Part shown: positions 1 to 10,277 of the stretch, one piece after another
Layout: the number at the start of each line of letters is the position of its first letter
How positions within the stretch are numbered: the first letter of the stretch is position 1
DNA from: Plumapathes pennacea
Lineage: Eukaryota > Cnidaria > Anthozoa > Antipatharia > Myriopathidae
Direction: 5' to 3'
NCBI GenBank assembly: GCA_964036295.1
Contig: OZ038470.1
Coordinates: 16,498,436 to 16,562,435, forward strand
DNA length: 64,000 nucleotides
Made by a program: the position numbers and the translations under genes
The notes under the pieces: generated by a model
The model's database searches: none
What the model saw: the letters and a program-made list of their open reading frames with translations, nothing else
What the model was told of the DNA's origin: nothing

Positions 1-34
1 CTGGTTGTAGAAGTGATTGGTCCGTTATGTCGGT

Positions 35-1993
35 CTATGGTTGGTCGAGTCGGCTTGGTTGTGTTTCGTTATTGGTCAGTTGATGTTCTTTTGTCCTGTT
101 GATTAGTCTATTGTTCGTTCGGTTGCGTTTGATGTCATCTATCAGTCGTTTGTAAGGTGCCGGTAGTTGTTGGCATCTGTTGAGTGGTTTCCGTTCTAAG
201 TTTGTGTACCAGCTTTCCAGTGTAAGTCGTTGGTAGTAGTTGGTACTGTGGCTGATGCATTCAGCAGAGTCCCAGTTGATGTCGTGTTTAGTCTGTCGGT
301 GGTGTTCAGAAATGTGATTTCTGATGTCGCCGTTTCTGGTAGCTCGTTTGTGTTCAGTAAGTCTCGTGTTCAGGTTTCTGCCAGTTTCACCGATGTAGGT
401 GGCTTTGCAGTCAGTACAAGATATTCTGTATACTGTTCCCTGTCTGTTGATGGGTTCGTCTTTGTCCTTTACGTTGGTCAGTAAGTCGCGTAGAGTCGTG
501 ATGGGTTTGTGGGCTACCCGGATGTTGTAGGGTCGTAGAATACGTGCTATCGTCTCAGAGGTGCCTCTGATATACGGTAGTGTGGCCAAGGTCAATGGAG
601 TTGTGTCGTTAGCGGTTTCGTTGTCGGTAGTCTCGTTGGGTGCGGTGTTCTTGTGAGTGTTGCGTTTGACAAAGTTAGGGTCGTAGTCGTTCTTCTGGAA
701 AACGCGTTCCAGGTGTCGGGTCTCGTTAAGTAAGTCGTCGGGAGAGTCACAAAGTAGTTGCGCTCGTTTCGTCAGCGTTCTGATCGTGGTAGCCTTGTGT
801 GAAGTAGGGTTGTAAGAAGTCTGGTCAAGTAGTCTGTCAGTGTGCGTTGGTTTTCTGTAGACTGTAGTTCGTAGCCTGTCGTTGTCGTGGCTCACGAGGC
901 AATCTAAGAACGGAAGTTTTCCGTTGTCTTCGATTTCCTTAGTGAACTGTATGTCAGGGTTTTGGTCGTTCAGGTGTTTGTGGAAGGAGTCAATGTCGTC
1001 TTTGTGTACAGCAGTAAACGTATCGTCAACGTATCGTAGCCAGAGAGGCAGCGTTTGTTCGTAGGTTGCAAGGGCGCGTTCTTCGATGTGTTGCATCACA
1101 ATTTCTGCTACAATAACAGAGACCGGTGAACCCATTGCTGTTCCGTGTAGTTGTCGGTAGTGTTTTCCGTTGTACTGGAAGTACGTGGAAGTCAAGCATA
1201 GAGTTAGTAACTCCATGACGTCTTTAGTCGGTAAGGGTAGTTTGGTAGTGTGGCGTTCGATAGCAGTTTCAGTACACTGTAGTGCCAACTGAAGTGGAAT
1301 ACTGGTGAACAGTGATTTCACATCAAAGGACACGAGTTTGTAGTCGTTAGGCATCTGTATAGTCTTGATCGCGTCGATGAAGTTCTCAGTAGACTGTAGT
1401 TTGTGTTTAGAATTGTTTGTCAGCGGTTTCAGTATGGTCGTTAAGTACTTCGAGAGTTCGTACGTCGGGGACCCACAGAACGAGACTATGGGTCGCATCG
1501 GTATGTTAGGTTTGTGCAGTTTGGGTAGTCCGTAGAGTTTCGGTGACTGTGGCACCGAAGATCTCAGTCGGTAGTAGCGTTGAATGTCAATAGCGTCAGT
1601 CTTTCTCAGTGAAAAGACTTTGGCGTTCAGTTTCCGTTGTAGAGCCGGTGAGGGGTCTCGAGTGAGTTCTTTGTACGTCTGCTTGTCGTTGACAAGTGCG
1701 TCCATTTTGTCGTGGTAGTCTGTTTTGTTCATGACAACAGTCACTCGTCCTTTGTCGGCTGGCAGTATGACAATGTCTTTGTCGTTTTGTAGTCGTTTCA
1801 GTGCTTGTTTTTCGTCTTTGGTCATGTTGTTGTCATGTATAGAGGCTGATTGTATCGTAGAAGCAATTCTGCTCCTGATGTTATCCTTGGCCGTGTCAGG
1901 TAAATCTCTATTACGAGACAAGGCGGCCTCAACGCTGGATACAATAGTCTCTGTCGGTATTCGTTTTGGCGTTATGGAGTGTTTCAGTCCGTT
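35..1993 (-). CDS. Penelope-like reverse transcriptase with GIY-YIG endonuclease, 5'-truncated
   Basis: The frame is open from a stop at 1994-1996 down to 35, about 652 codons, with no ATG at its start; the leftmost near-start codon is a TTG at 1921. Counting from that TTG, the RT core has the finger motif KLYGLPKLHKP (about 128-138), motif A FDVKSLF (199-205) with its catalytic Asp, motif B GTAMGSP (260-266) and motif C YVDD (297-300). A C-terminal GIY-YIG nuclease follows: VYRIS (497-501), YIGETGR (509-515) and a likely catalytic Glu near 569. RT plus GIY-YIG defines EN+ Penelope-like elements. The N-terminus begins mid-domain (GLKHSITPKRIP) directly at the inverted repeat junction, so this copy is truncated and probably dead, although the rest of the frame is intact. 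Confidence 0.93.
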   Translation of the reverse strand, partial: NGLKHSITPKRIPTETIVSSVEAALSRNRDLPDTAKDNIRSRIASTIQSASIHDNNMTKDEKQALKRLQNDKDIVILPADKGRVTVVMNKTDYHDKMDALVNDKQTYKELTRDPSPALQRKLNAKVFSLRKTDAIDIQRYYRLRSSVPQSPKLYGLPKLHKPNIPMRPIVSFCGSPTYELSKYLTTILKPLTNNSKHKLQSTENFIDAIKTIQMPNDYKLVSFDVKSLFTSIPLQLALQCTETAIERHTTKLPLPTKDVMELLTLCLTSTYFQYNGKHYRQLHGTAMGSPVSVIVAEIVMQHIEERALATYEQTLPLWLRYVDDTFTAVHKDDIDSFHKHLNDQNPDIQFTKEIEDNGKLPFLDCLVSHDNDRLRTTVYRKPTHTDRLLDQTSYNPTSHKATTIRTLTKRAQLLCDSPDDLLNETRHLERVFQKNDYDPNFVKRNTHKNTAPNETTDNETANDTTPLTLATLPYIRGTSETIARILRPYNIRVAHKPITTLRDLLTNVKDKDEPINRQGTVYRISCTDCKATYIGETGRNLNTRLTEHKRATRNGDIRNHISEHHRQTKHDINWDSAECISHSTNYYQRLTLESWYTNLERKPLNRCQQLPAPYKRLIDDIKRNRTNNRLINRTKEHQLTNNETQPSRLDQP

Positions 1994-2173
1994 CTACAAC
2001 CAGAGACATATATACCGCCATCTGACAAATACTTTTCACTTGACTCTGAAGATGACTTCCGCTCAGGTAGTCGAAACGTCAGTCACCAACAACAGTCTTT
2101 CTGGAGACTACTCTAACCCGGACGATCACAACCAACCTACTGTTCACACTCCTGGGTTCAAACCATTTGCCAT
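1990..2173 (+). repeat. Inverted terminal repeat of the Penelope-like element
   Basis: Reverse-complementing this stretch gives near-identity to 10278-10470, including the shared blocks GGCAAATGGTTTGAACCCAG and TAGAGTAGTCTCCAGAAAG. It is in the opposite orientation to the partial repeat at 1-66. The repeat stops exactly where the reading frame loses its N-terminus. Confidence 0.85.
2046..2084 (+). ncRNA. Hammerhead-ribozyme-like core in Penelope terminal repeat
   Basis: In order, the stretch contains CTGAAGA (fits the CUGANGA core), a possible 4-bp stem II (GACT with AGTC), then GAAAC, a four-base loop and GTC. GAAAC-loop-GTC would form a two-base-pair stem III with cleavage after GTC. Type I hammerheads with minimal stem III are known in Penelope-like terminal repeats. 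Against it: one U is bulged at the base of stem II and no convincing stem I pairing is visible, so activity may be lost or need a dimer. Confidence 0.4.
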
Positions 2174-2305
2174 CAAAGATACATAATGTACTGTATATCC
2201 AGACATCACAGCCTGTTCGTTGTGGATTTGCTTGGGCCTACACGGAGCATTCTCATAATTCCCGCAAATTTGTATGTTGAAATTGTCCCTCTTTTATCAT
2301 ATTAA

Positions 2306-2507
2306 CCCTTTCACTCCTGAGCTCATAATACAAATTCTCCCAACCAATCAAGAAGAAAATGTATGAGTGATGTAGTGGGAATTGATAGGCCAATCAACTT
2401 TTATCTAAGCAAACTATCAAGTAGCAAATTCTCCATACTGTATGATATATCTCTGGTGAGAAACTGAAGGAGAAAATTGAATTTGATCACTCTCAGAAGT
2501 GAAAGGG
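2306..2507. mobile_element. TTAA-targeting MITE, full copy with an empty paralogous site
   Basis: The ends are inverted repeats (CCCTTTCACTCCTGAG against CCCTTTCACTTCTGAG on the other strand), flanked by TTAA at 2302-2305 and 2508-2511. The right locus copy has the uninterrupted sequence CATATTAAACACATAAT at the same place (about 17437-17455). That shows a clean insertion of 202 bp plus one TTAA. TTAA duplication is typical of piggyBac-type elements. It sits between INTS11 exon 15 and the locus edge. Confidence 0.9.
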
Positions 2508-2554
2508 TTAAACACATAATATTACTGTAATCTAGTAAATGGGCTGAACCTCAC

Positions 2555-5500
2555 CATTGGGCCAGGATTGTCAATGTATGATCTGTCAAAAGGCTGAAAG
2601 AAGGAAAAGAGAAAGTTCACTACACAGTAAAAGACAGAAAAAGAGAAAGTTCACTCACAGTAACCACTGATCACTCTTCGTCTGCTGCTATGAGTGATCA
2701 CCAACCTTGATGTGTTTGAATTCAAACATGTTCCTCTGTACGAAAGTGTTCTTGATTTTCTGGTTTGTCCAAGTGATGAAGAGTTTATAGTAATGGTTTG
2801 CCTGTGGGATAAAAAGACGATTTATGGTTAACATCACGTGACTATATGCTGTGTGGACACTGTAATGAAATTAAAAACTAGAAAGATTTGCTTGCTTCAG
2901 CCAATGGAACTGCATATACTCTCATAATTTCTATCAAGGGCTTCCAGTGTAGCAACTACAAATTCTGGCTTACTCTCATGTTACAAAGGCAGTAACTTAT
3001 ATATATTAGTTCCACTGACTCATTGAGGCTAACATCATAACTACAGCTTACCTTTTCTGTGAGTCCTGTTGAGAAGTATATCGGTGCTTTCAAATTCATT
3101 CTGTCCCTGATAACAAATAAAACTTATCAAACTTTGAGAATGAACTGTTGAACCAGCTGTCATCCCAGAAATTAATGAAAGCCAAGCTCTCCATACTGAG
3201 GCGATCAGAAAAAGACTGTCACATTTACTCACCAGTAAGTCTCCAGTAAAATGCAAAGTTCTTGTGCTCTTCCAAGTGCGAACACTGGAATAAGTACCTG
3301 AGAAATACAAAAAAAAAAAGAAAAAAAAAAAAAAAGAGCAAAGTTGTACTGTAGGTTCCTTTTGACAACATAACATGTACAGTAAACAGTGATGAAGTGC
3401 TTAAAGGAGGAGTATACTGTAGCATTATCTGTAATGAAAAGAAATACTGATTTTCTGAAAAAACTATTCAAATAACACACTGGAAGTGTTATATTTTGCA
3501 GTATCTCTATGTTTTCTTGTAGCATGAGGCCTTAGAACTGCACTCTTTGATCAAGAAGGGGCCAGGACATAACATACTTTTCCACCTTTATCCATGGTCT
3601 CATGGACTTTCTTGAGAAAGTCTCGTTCTCTGCATCTGAAAATAGGAAAGTTGATTTCCCATTATTGATTGTTCCAGGCACACTTCACCCTTCACTGCAT
3701 CAGAGTTGTATTTTACTGACCTTTTTGAGTCTCTTATAGTTGTGGCATAAGTTGATTCGGTGATGAGAACATCTGGTCTACATTTGTCAATCCATGCTGA
3801 CCTGAGAAGAGTAAAAAAAAATGTTACCAGCCAAGTACAACAAATGCCATGTCCGTCAGCTCATACTAGACATTCCCATAAGACTCTAGTAGATTTCACT
3901 AACATCTTGGTCTGAAAAAAGCTGCCTGCTCGAACTATTTGGACTAGTGATGTGGCAAGTTATTCCCATCACACCCTAGGTTAGATATCATGTGCTTTAT
4001 ACAACAAGGCTCAGCTGTGTATCAATTTCTAAAAAAGGTTATGTTTTACTAAGAATAATATTACACTGTAAGAACAAAATACAATACTCAAAATGTACTT
4101 AAATCTTACCCCAGATGTCTGTCTGGTGTCATGTTGTAATCTCCCTGCAACAGAACAAACAAAAGGTTGCTATAATCGCTGCAAAAGATATGATGATGTG
4201 AGATCGTAGCAATGAAGCTACTGGTTTAAAACTCTGGCTGTGAAATAGTCTGCGGAAAAGGGTGTGTGCCAACCTTTGACAGGCAACCCCCACCCCCCCC
4301 CCCCCCTCCCCCCAACCCACACTCCTACATCAAACAGTGCAGTGTCAGTCTACTGAACAATTTACATGAAGATAGATCAACAACATACTCACAGTATATA
4401 CAACAGATTCAGTACCGACTTTCATATGGAACATGGCTGCTCCCAAAACATGCCCAGCATAGTATGCTTTGATTTCAAGCTCTTCATCCACCTGCACAAA
4501 CAAAACACTCAATGTACCAACGTACTTGAGACAACTACAGTACTGTTTTACTCTGCAGTTGGCATGGAGAATGAATCACCTAAAGGCCAACATGTGAATT
4601 AAGGCTGAAAGTTTTATTTTAATATTACATTCAGTGCTCATCTGAAAATTGCTCTTCTGTGTAAAATTTTTTTTTCTCACCTTGATAGACTGATGTAGAT
4701 TTACAGTGATCACCTTTTTCATACAGTCTTGAATCATCTACAGAGATACAGATAGATAGCATTAAAACCTCGGACTCACATTATCACAGTTCTGTAATAT
4801 TCTTGTATCCTGATCATCACATTAGCAATACAAACCTGTGAGGTGAAGAAATCGGTCTCTCCTTTCCTCTCAACAGTGATTTTCCGGTAATCTTCCTGTT
4901 CAACAAAATCAGAATGAACTCTGTTTATGATCTTGAGATCAAGAAACCGTTATGCCAACATCAACAAAATGTTCAGGCAGCTTCTGGTAGCTCTTTAGAG
5001 TGAAATTTTGACCTGCATTCGAGGGAGACAAGACAGGGGAGTTGGAAGGTGTAGCGAGTTTGCAGGGAGTGGGAGATGAGATACAAATGCAGTAGACTCC
5101 TGTGTAAAGTGGAAGAGCTAGCGTAGATCTGCTTACAAGTAAAACTCAAGTCATGTGTATTCACAGTGCACGCACCAGCAGTATAGGACAGATAGCTTTT
5201 GTGGGGTGTGTCATATAAATAGGCCCATCATATCCAACCATCTCAGAGAAATAAGGCAAAGCACCACAATGATCCAGATGAAAGTGACTGAAAGAAAGAA
5301 GGAAAAAAAGACAAAGAAAATACTCACCAGTCAGACAACTGATGGACAGGTGAGCAAAAAAAACTTGTCCAAATATACCACAGGTAGGCAATTTTATGTG
5401 ATACTATATATTTTTTGTGAGCATACTGAACAGTAAAAAAAAAACAGAGTGAAGAGCATGCAATTAACATATGCCATGAGGAAGTTAAAACCCTGCTCAA

Positions 5501-6807
5501 TCTGTACACAGTCATGTTATCACTGACATGAATTGCTATTTTCTATAACTTAGCATTTACCTGATGATTACACAATCCAGGTGCTGGGTGAGCCGTCCTG
5601 ATCTTGTAATGAACGAAAAATCTGGAAATCTTCGCTGGAAGAAAAAGGAAGTTGATAACTCTAATCACATAATTTATGATATTTTTTGTTTAGTTGTCAG
5701 ACTAGTCCAAAATTGATGCTGCATGCACACTACGTTAGCTTTTACTGTCCTGTCTCTCAGAGTTGTTGCATTGCACTTTTTGACTTGGATCATAAAATTA
5801 ATAGACGGTGGAACCCCGCCTTATGGCCATCCCATTATTACGGCCACCTCATTATTACGGCCACTATTTTTTTGTCCCGCAGAACAAAATGCCCAGTCAT
5901 TTTCTCATCTGAAAACCTCGTTAATACGGCCACCACGTTAACAACACTGTTATCCTGTAAGTTTGTTGATTACCTCGTCATTATATCCCATGTGCATGCC
6001 ACAGTCCAGCATGATATTCTTCCCACCAACGGTCACAATAATACAGCTACGCCCCACATCTGTACCAAACAAATCATGTCACAAAATCGTCACAACAACC
6101 CTGAACTAAATTATCTCCCATAAAAAGTGTAGAAGTAGTGTTAGGATAAATAGTTTGACAGTTTGACTAACTTGAACCAAAGAGATTAACTACAGTACAT
6201 CCTGTCTGCTGAATTATCATGCACGCTGTAAATACATTATATGATATGGGTTACAATGTATGCACAGGTAGCTTGTAAATATTTATTAAGATCCAACAAT
6301 CTAACATCCTAGATCTTATCTAGTGCCTATGAGTTCCAGCTGTTACCATCCCATCCCTGAGCGACCCTGGCAAACTTCAGTGTGGCTGCAAATTGCTACG
6401 CATACCCCCACCCTTGGATAAGGAATAACCAACATTTCAGCCTTTCTCACACTCTTGTCCTAATCCTTATGGTTGCTCTACACATTCCCTGCCACTGGGA
6501 CAAATCCGTGGGTGGGTCAGGGTTGCGTGATGGGGGGAGGGGAAGGGAGGGAGGGGGGATTTCTTACCTTGGCCAGCTCCTTGTTTGGGCATCATCAAAC
6601 GAACATAAAAAAGTAGAGAAGATAAAGTTAAGCTCTCACTCAGGTTTACAGATGCCGCTAGCAGGATGAAGTACGCATAAATAACATATTTTGTCCGTGT
6701 GACAGTGCATGTGTTTAAACTGGCTTGGAGAATCTCATGCACTCTATAAAACTGCATAACCATAAAATTCAAAACCTACCGAGAGGTACTACTTTTATCT
6801 CGGGCAT
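2555..6807 (-). pseudogene. INTS11: INTS11 left copy, exons 1-15 in window
   Basis: Exons equivalent to 1-15 of the right copy are all present with usable splice sites: exon 1 at 6780-6807, microexon 2 at 6568-6579, exon 5 (zinc-binding [13 protein letters not shown]) ending at 5176, exon 8 ending at 4393 and exon 15 at 2555-2593. I see no frameshift or stop in these exons. One difference is in exon 10, where this copy reads CRPDV, with the Pro also found in the human protein, while the right copy reads CRSDV. Exons 16-24, which carry the rest of the beta-CASP and C-terminal regions, are not in the window: the Penelope element starts in intron 15. They may lie beyond the left edge, in which case this would be a second gene with a retroelement in an intron. 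It is called a pseudogene only provisionally. Confidence 0.7.
5798..5945. mobile_element. DNA-transposon end remnant in INTS11 intron 3 (left copy)
   Basis: The stretch begins ACGGTGGAACCCCGCCTTAT and contains repeated ATTACGGCCACC-type motifs. This style resembles the ends of Tc1/mariner-pogo elements. The same remnant is at 20712-20860 in the right copy, so it predates the duplication. No transposase is visible. Confidence 0.4.
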
Positions 6808-6922
6808 CTTATGCTCTGTATGTAGAATATCTGTAGAACTGTGCCCCTTTTTGTCGCATTCAATATGGCATATTTCCTTGCATCTCATCCGCCATCTTGA
6901 AAAACTACCAGCGGTTAACACC
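6808..6922. promoter_or_regulatory. Bidirectional promoter, left locus copy
   Basis: 115 bp separate the INTS11 start codon (minus, 6807) from the CPTP start codon (plus, 6923). The sequence is nearly the same as 21754-21868. It lacks an obvious TATA box. A shared promoter is inferred from the spacing and from conservation of the gene pair. Confidence 0.55.
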
Positions 6923-7662
6923 ATGAGCAGACGCGTCGCACACACTTTTGGTATTGATACCGCTGACTGCGGGCTCATACAAGACCTGTACGGGTGTGTC
7001 AGTTCAGTTAGACAGGTGTATCACACAACTTCACCTCGAAAAATGACCCCAGAATTTCGACTTCCGGTACTGTTAGATGCCTTTAAGAAAGCACTGCCTG
7101 AAGACGGGACGATCCTCGTCGACGAATACATCCGAGGATATAGTGAGCTGTGTGTTTTCGTTGATTTACTGGGCTCCGTTTTTGGATTCATAACTTCGAC
7201 ATACGCGAGAAGATCGGAATTCTTCAACAACACCGGGCCGCTGGAAATGGGGTGAAGTATCTAACGGTGCAGTCAATGATGGCCTATGAAATAGAAAACG
7301 ATTTAACTGCGGCCCAGACGAAACCGCTATCTGGTTCTAGAACCCTTTTGCGGTTGCATCGGGCGCTGAAATTTGTAATGATCTTCATGAAGAATCTGAG
7401 CGAGTCATCGGACAGCGACAGTTCTTCGAGCATTGCAAATGAGGCCTATGAGACCCTGGCGCAGTTTCATCCATGGCTGATTCAAAAAGCTGCCTCCCTC
7501 GTAATGTATACGTTGCCCAATGTTGGCGATTTTATTGTAAAAGCAGCGGGGAAGTCCGACCATCAGGAAGCAAGGGCGCTCTTGAAGGATGCTGCCGATG
7601 TGATGAAGCCAGTCTACGACTTGACTGAGGAACTTTATACAAAAAACGACGTATATATATAG
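6923..7662 (+). pseudogene. CPTP: CPTP left copy, frameshifted
   Basis: The start MSRRVAHTFGIDTADCG matches the right copy, but one G is missing near 7199 (ACTTCGACAT instead of ACTTCGGACAT). The frame closes at 7255 after the membrane-binding region and before most of the glycolipid-transfer fold. The remainder is readable in another frame from about 7200 to 7662. This copy also lacks one codon (AAG) near 7449 and diverges after TKND, ending VYI instead of LHALP because the duplication stops there. Unless the deletion is a sequencing error, the product is a truncated protein of about 110 residues without a functional lipid pocket. Confidence 0.8.
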
Positions 7663-8617
7663 TATATAGGGTCCGTGCAGCAATGATGATCCCTTTAAAC
7701 GGCAAGTAATCTTTAAGCCTTATAAAGAACCTGTTTGTGAAAATGATGTTTCGACATTTGCTTATTGCTTTCATCGTAGCCATAACGACTATACTATCTT
7801 CACCTGCTGAAACTATCCGGGGAGGGTAGATTAACACTCACTGATGACTGTCTACACAATCTGCCTAAAATCTGCACTTAGAATTCACATGGCACCGGGG
7901 AGAATCTAAAAAAGAGACGCATGGGAGCGTGATGCAAGCTTTATTGGCATGACCTGAACAAAACCTGAATTTACGCGAGATATTGCCGATCAAGTTATTT
8001 TTAACCGGTCAGTAAAAGAGCACATGTTTCGTATGTAACGAGCCCGGGGTGGGGGGTAGGAGTGTGCCACCCGGGACTGAAACCCCTTACCCTCTAACGT
8101 TTGCAATTTTCGACCCTAATTTTCGGCCCTCTTTCAGACCAAAATGTGCAAAAGCGGGAAATGATGCCAACGATATCCTCACTAGTAAAGATATGGAAAA
8201 TACACCACTCGTGTCCCGGATGTAGTTTCGTATGGATTTTACGCATGGCATATTTTCTAGTAAAACACTCGTGTCTATATAATAAATGGGAGTACCCTCC
8301 CCCAACCCCTCCCCCCCCCCCCCCCCCCCCTGGGGGAACGAGAGGGTATCTGTATAGGCTATGAGAGTGCACCAATAACTTTGCGCGACGATTCGGTTCT
8401 TTGAAGTGCAGTACAAAACGTTATTACAGCATGCATGTAGCATTACAGGATGGTAGCAAAGTCTCAAAGACAATGCAACCTTTATTTAACTTTCGTAGAG
8501 AGTAATGGACATTTAAGATGAAAACGAAAACGGTCTAAAACGGAAACATAAACTCTCCATGTGTTCAGAAGGCGTTCTGGTTGAACATTCAGTCCGAAGT
8601 CTTTTCCTTACCAGTAT
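7663..8617. other. Non-coding gap; poly-C tract
   Basis: No convincing gene is seen. A C-rich run (about 8301-8330) lies inside. TTTATT at 8481-8486 reads AATAAA on the minus strand and is a plausible poly(A) signal for gene A, about 130 bp past its stop. Confidence 0.6.
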
Positions 8618-9127
8618 TCAAGGGTCGCTAGTCTCTTCGCTCGGATCTGTTAGTTGAGGAGCATTCCAGAATGCTTCCCACGTTTTCTTAATCCCTCCAG
8701 CTAAAGTGGGAACAGCCACGCTCATCAATGCACCACCAATTACCTGAAGAATGCGAAGAACCCACATCGCCAGAGCACTCTCCGCTACAAAAGGCAAAGA
8801 CCCGACCACTGCAATAAGCGCTCCAATGCCTAGCAGGAAAAGGCCAAACTTCACCATCGGTGATTTTCCCATCTGCTGGACGACGTGGTAGATGATTTTT
8901 ACTGCGTCGCTAAACGACTTCTCGTTGATCACCTTCTGCCCAAACCTCTCCACACTATCCACAAGGTTTTTCCCAGCTTCCGATTGTAGAACAGCTTCAA
9001 AATCAACCTTGATTTGAGCGATGAGGGCTTTCGATTCTGGGTCTTCTTCAAAACTCGTGCCTTTCAAGACATTGTCGGTAATTTTGATTGAGCTTTCCAG
9101 CATTTTCTTGTGTTTCTCCTCTGCCAT
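8618..9127 (-). CDS. Orphan family protein A, two hydrophobic segments
   Basis: I do not recognise this 169-aa, single-exon protein. It starts MAEEKHKKML at an ATG. Residues 1-90 look alpha-helical and charged, with a signature LKGTSFEEDPES (21-32) shared with paralogues B and C (KGTQFE-D-ET). Two hydrophobic stretches follow, GLFLLGIGALIAVVGSLPFV (about 95-114) and a second ending IGGALMSVAVPTLAGG (about 134-149), then an EAFWNAP tail and an acidic end. There is no signal peptide. The layout suggests a membrane protein with a cytosolic helical domain; the function is unknown. It is most similar to C, which lies about 4 kb away on the opposite strand. Confidence 0.75.
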   Translation of the reverse strand: MAEEKHKKMLESSIKITDNVLKGTSFEEDPESKALIAQIKVDFEAVLQSEAGKNLVDSVERFGQKVINEKSFSDAVKIIYHVVQQMGKSPMVKFGLFLLGIGALIAVVGSLPFVAESALAMWVLRILQVIGGALMSVAVPTLAGGIKKTWEAFWNAPQLTDPSEETSDP

Positions 9128-9771
9128 TTCGAAATTCGCACCAAATGTTACTTTGTCTCAAAGCGAAAGCAAGAAGTACTTATCTTCACGAGTGACTGAA
9201 TAGCAGGCACTTTGTTAATTATTATCCACACGAAAGCCGGGAACCAATTACTTTTTGTCTTTGAACAAAACACCGCTCACGTGACCACAACAAAACAAAG
9301 AGTCAGCTGTACTTCCCCTTTCCGAGAAATTGGAGCCGATGACGTCTTGTGATTAAAAACGTCGACTCTCAAATTATTCAAAATCCGTCAGTTTAATTTG
9401 TGCTTGTTGCATTTAATTTTCTGTTGACACTCGAGAATTTCAAACTGCTTCGTAAACAGCCTTCCGCTGATCTGTGAGAGACTAATATGGTTTTCCAATC
9501 AAACAAAAGTTTCTCGATTCATTGCAGTGCAACTGTTTTGAAATTCTTTTTTGACAGAAATGCAAATTTTTCTTCGTTTTTGCTTTTAATGACGTGTCAC
9601 TGTTCTTTCGGTGAAAAATACGGAGCGATTTTTTCGATTCGTAAGTTTCTATAGTCCCTGCACCGTCGCTGTTAAATATTTCGAAGTAATGAAGCCTTTA
9701 CATGAAAATAAATACAGAAAAACAGCCTACGACGGAAATAACAAAAAGACTCTATGTGTCTAATAGTTTAA
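9128..9771. other. Upstream region of gene A with a local repeat
   Basis: No gene is seen. Bases 9430-9578 match 12525-12662, the region 5' of paralogue C, in the same orientation; both contain GAGAGACTAATATGGTTTTC. Genes A and C point in opposite directions, so the shared block is not in the same position relative to both and may simply be a local repeat. Confidence 0.6.
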
Positions 9772-10060
9772 GCCTGGTTTCCATATGATCGCCTCGATCG
9801 TTCGCAAAACTACTAGGGGGACGATTGTGTGGAAACACAATCACCGGCGATCGAAGCGGTCAAAGCGATTGCCGTCGCAAGGATCGCCCCGTTTCTATCT
9901 AAGACGATCGGGGCGATAGAAATGTTTGTATAAGTGGCATGAAATGTTTGTATAAGTGGCAAACCACCTCGGACGATCGAGACGATCTTATGAAAACCTC
10001 TAGACGGTCGCAGCGATTTTGGCGATCTGGGCGATCGAAGCGATCATATGGAAACCAGGC
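9772..10060. mobile_element. 289-bp foldback/MITE element
   Basis: The ends are perfect inverted repeats over about 21 bp (GCCTGGTTTCCATATGATCGC and its complement). They are flanked by TTTAA on both sides (9767-9771 and 10061-10065), a probable target duplication. The interior is packed with CGATCG/GCGATCG motifs in both orientations and would fold back extensively. There is no coding capacity. Confidence 0.85.
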
Positions 10061-10277
10061 TTTAAAGTCGACCAAAGTCAGCGCGGCCAAGTCGAGCGAA
10101 GTGTTACTAAAGTATAGCAAATATATATTTTTCAATAATCGTTTTTGTTTTATAGCACCCCATCACGTTCACATTTTCGTAAGGATTAGTATTAATACAA
10201 GAACATTTGCTTATCGTGGTCGCTAGTGGTATACCGTTGTTATCTACAAAATAAGTTGGATATCACTATTGTTTATG

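Larger units (their letters stand above)
1..2173 (-). mobile_element. Penelope-like retroelement, left end cut by window
   Basis: A minus-strand reverse transcriptase/GIY-YIG reading frame lies between two copies of one terminal repeat in opposite orientation. Bases 1-66 match the last part of the solo repeat at 10278-10513. Bases 1990-2173 match the first part of that repeat, reverse-complemented. Paired LTR-like repeats are characteristic of Penelope-like elements, and inverted arrangements with 5' truncation are known for the group. The right end abuts sequence homologous to INTS11 intron 15 of the other locus copy, so the element either inserted there or marks the duplication junction. 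What lies to the left is outside the window. Confidence 0.88.
2173..7650 (+). repeat. Left copy of the duplicated INTS11-CPTP locus
   Basis: This stretch matches 17312-22600 in order and orientation across exons and introns, and most of it is nearly identical. The match begins at TCAAAGATACATAATG next to the Penelope element and ends at AAAAAACGAC, six codons before the CPTP stop. Differences include a 202-bp MITE present only here (2306-2507), a patch of divergent intron sequence (about 3140-3175 versus 18020-18075) and small indels. An uncollapsed second haplotype in the assembly is an alternative explanation, but the sequence between the copies is unique. Confidence 0.93.

Noticed and set aside
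61..2000. Viral reverse transcriptase
   Set aside because: RT joined to a GIY-YIG domain, no gag, protease, integrase or envelope; it is a Penelope-like retroelement.
230..2186. Plus-strand frames opposite the Penelope RT
   Set aside because: Shadows of the minus-strand RT reading frame with no domain content.
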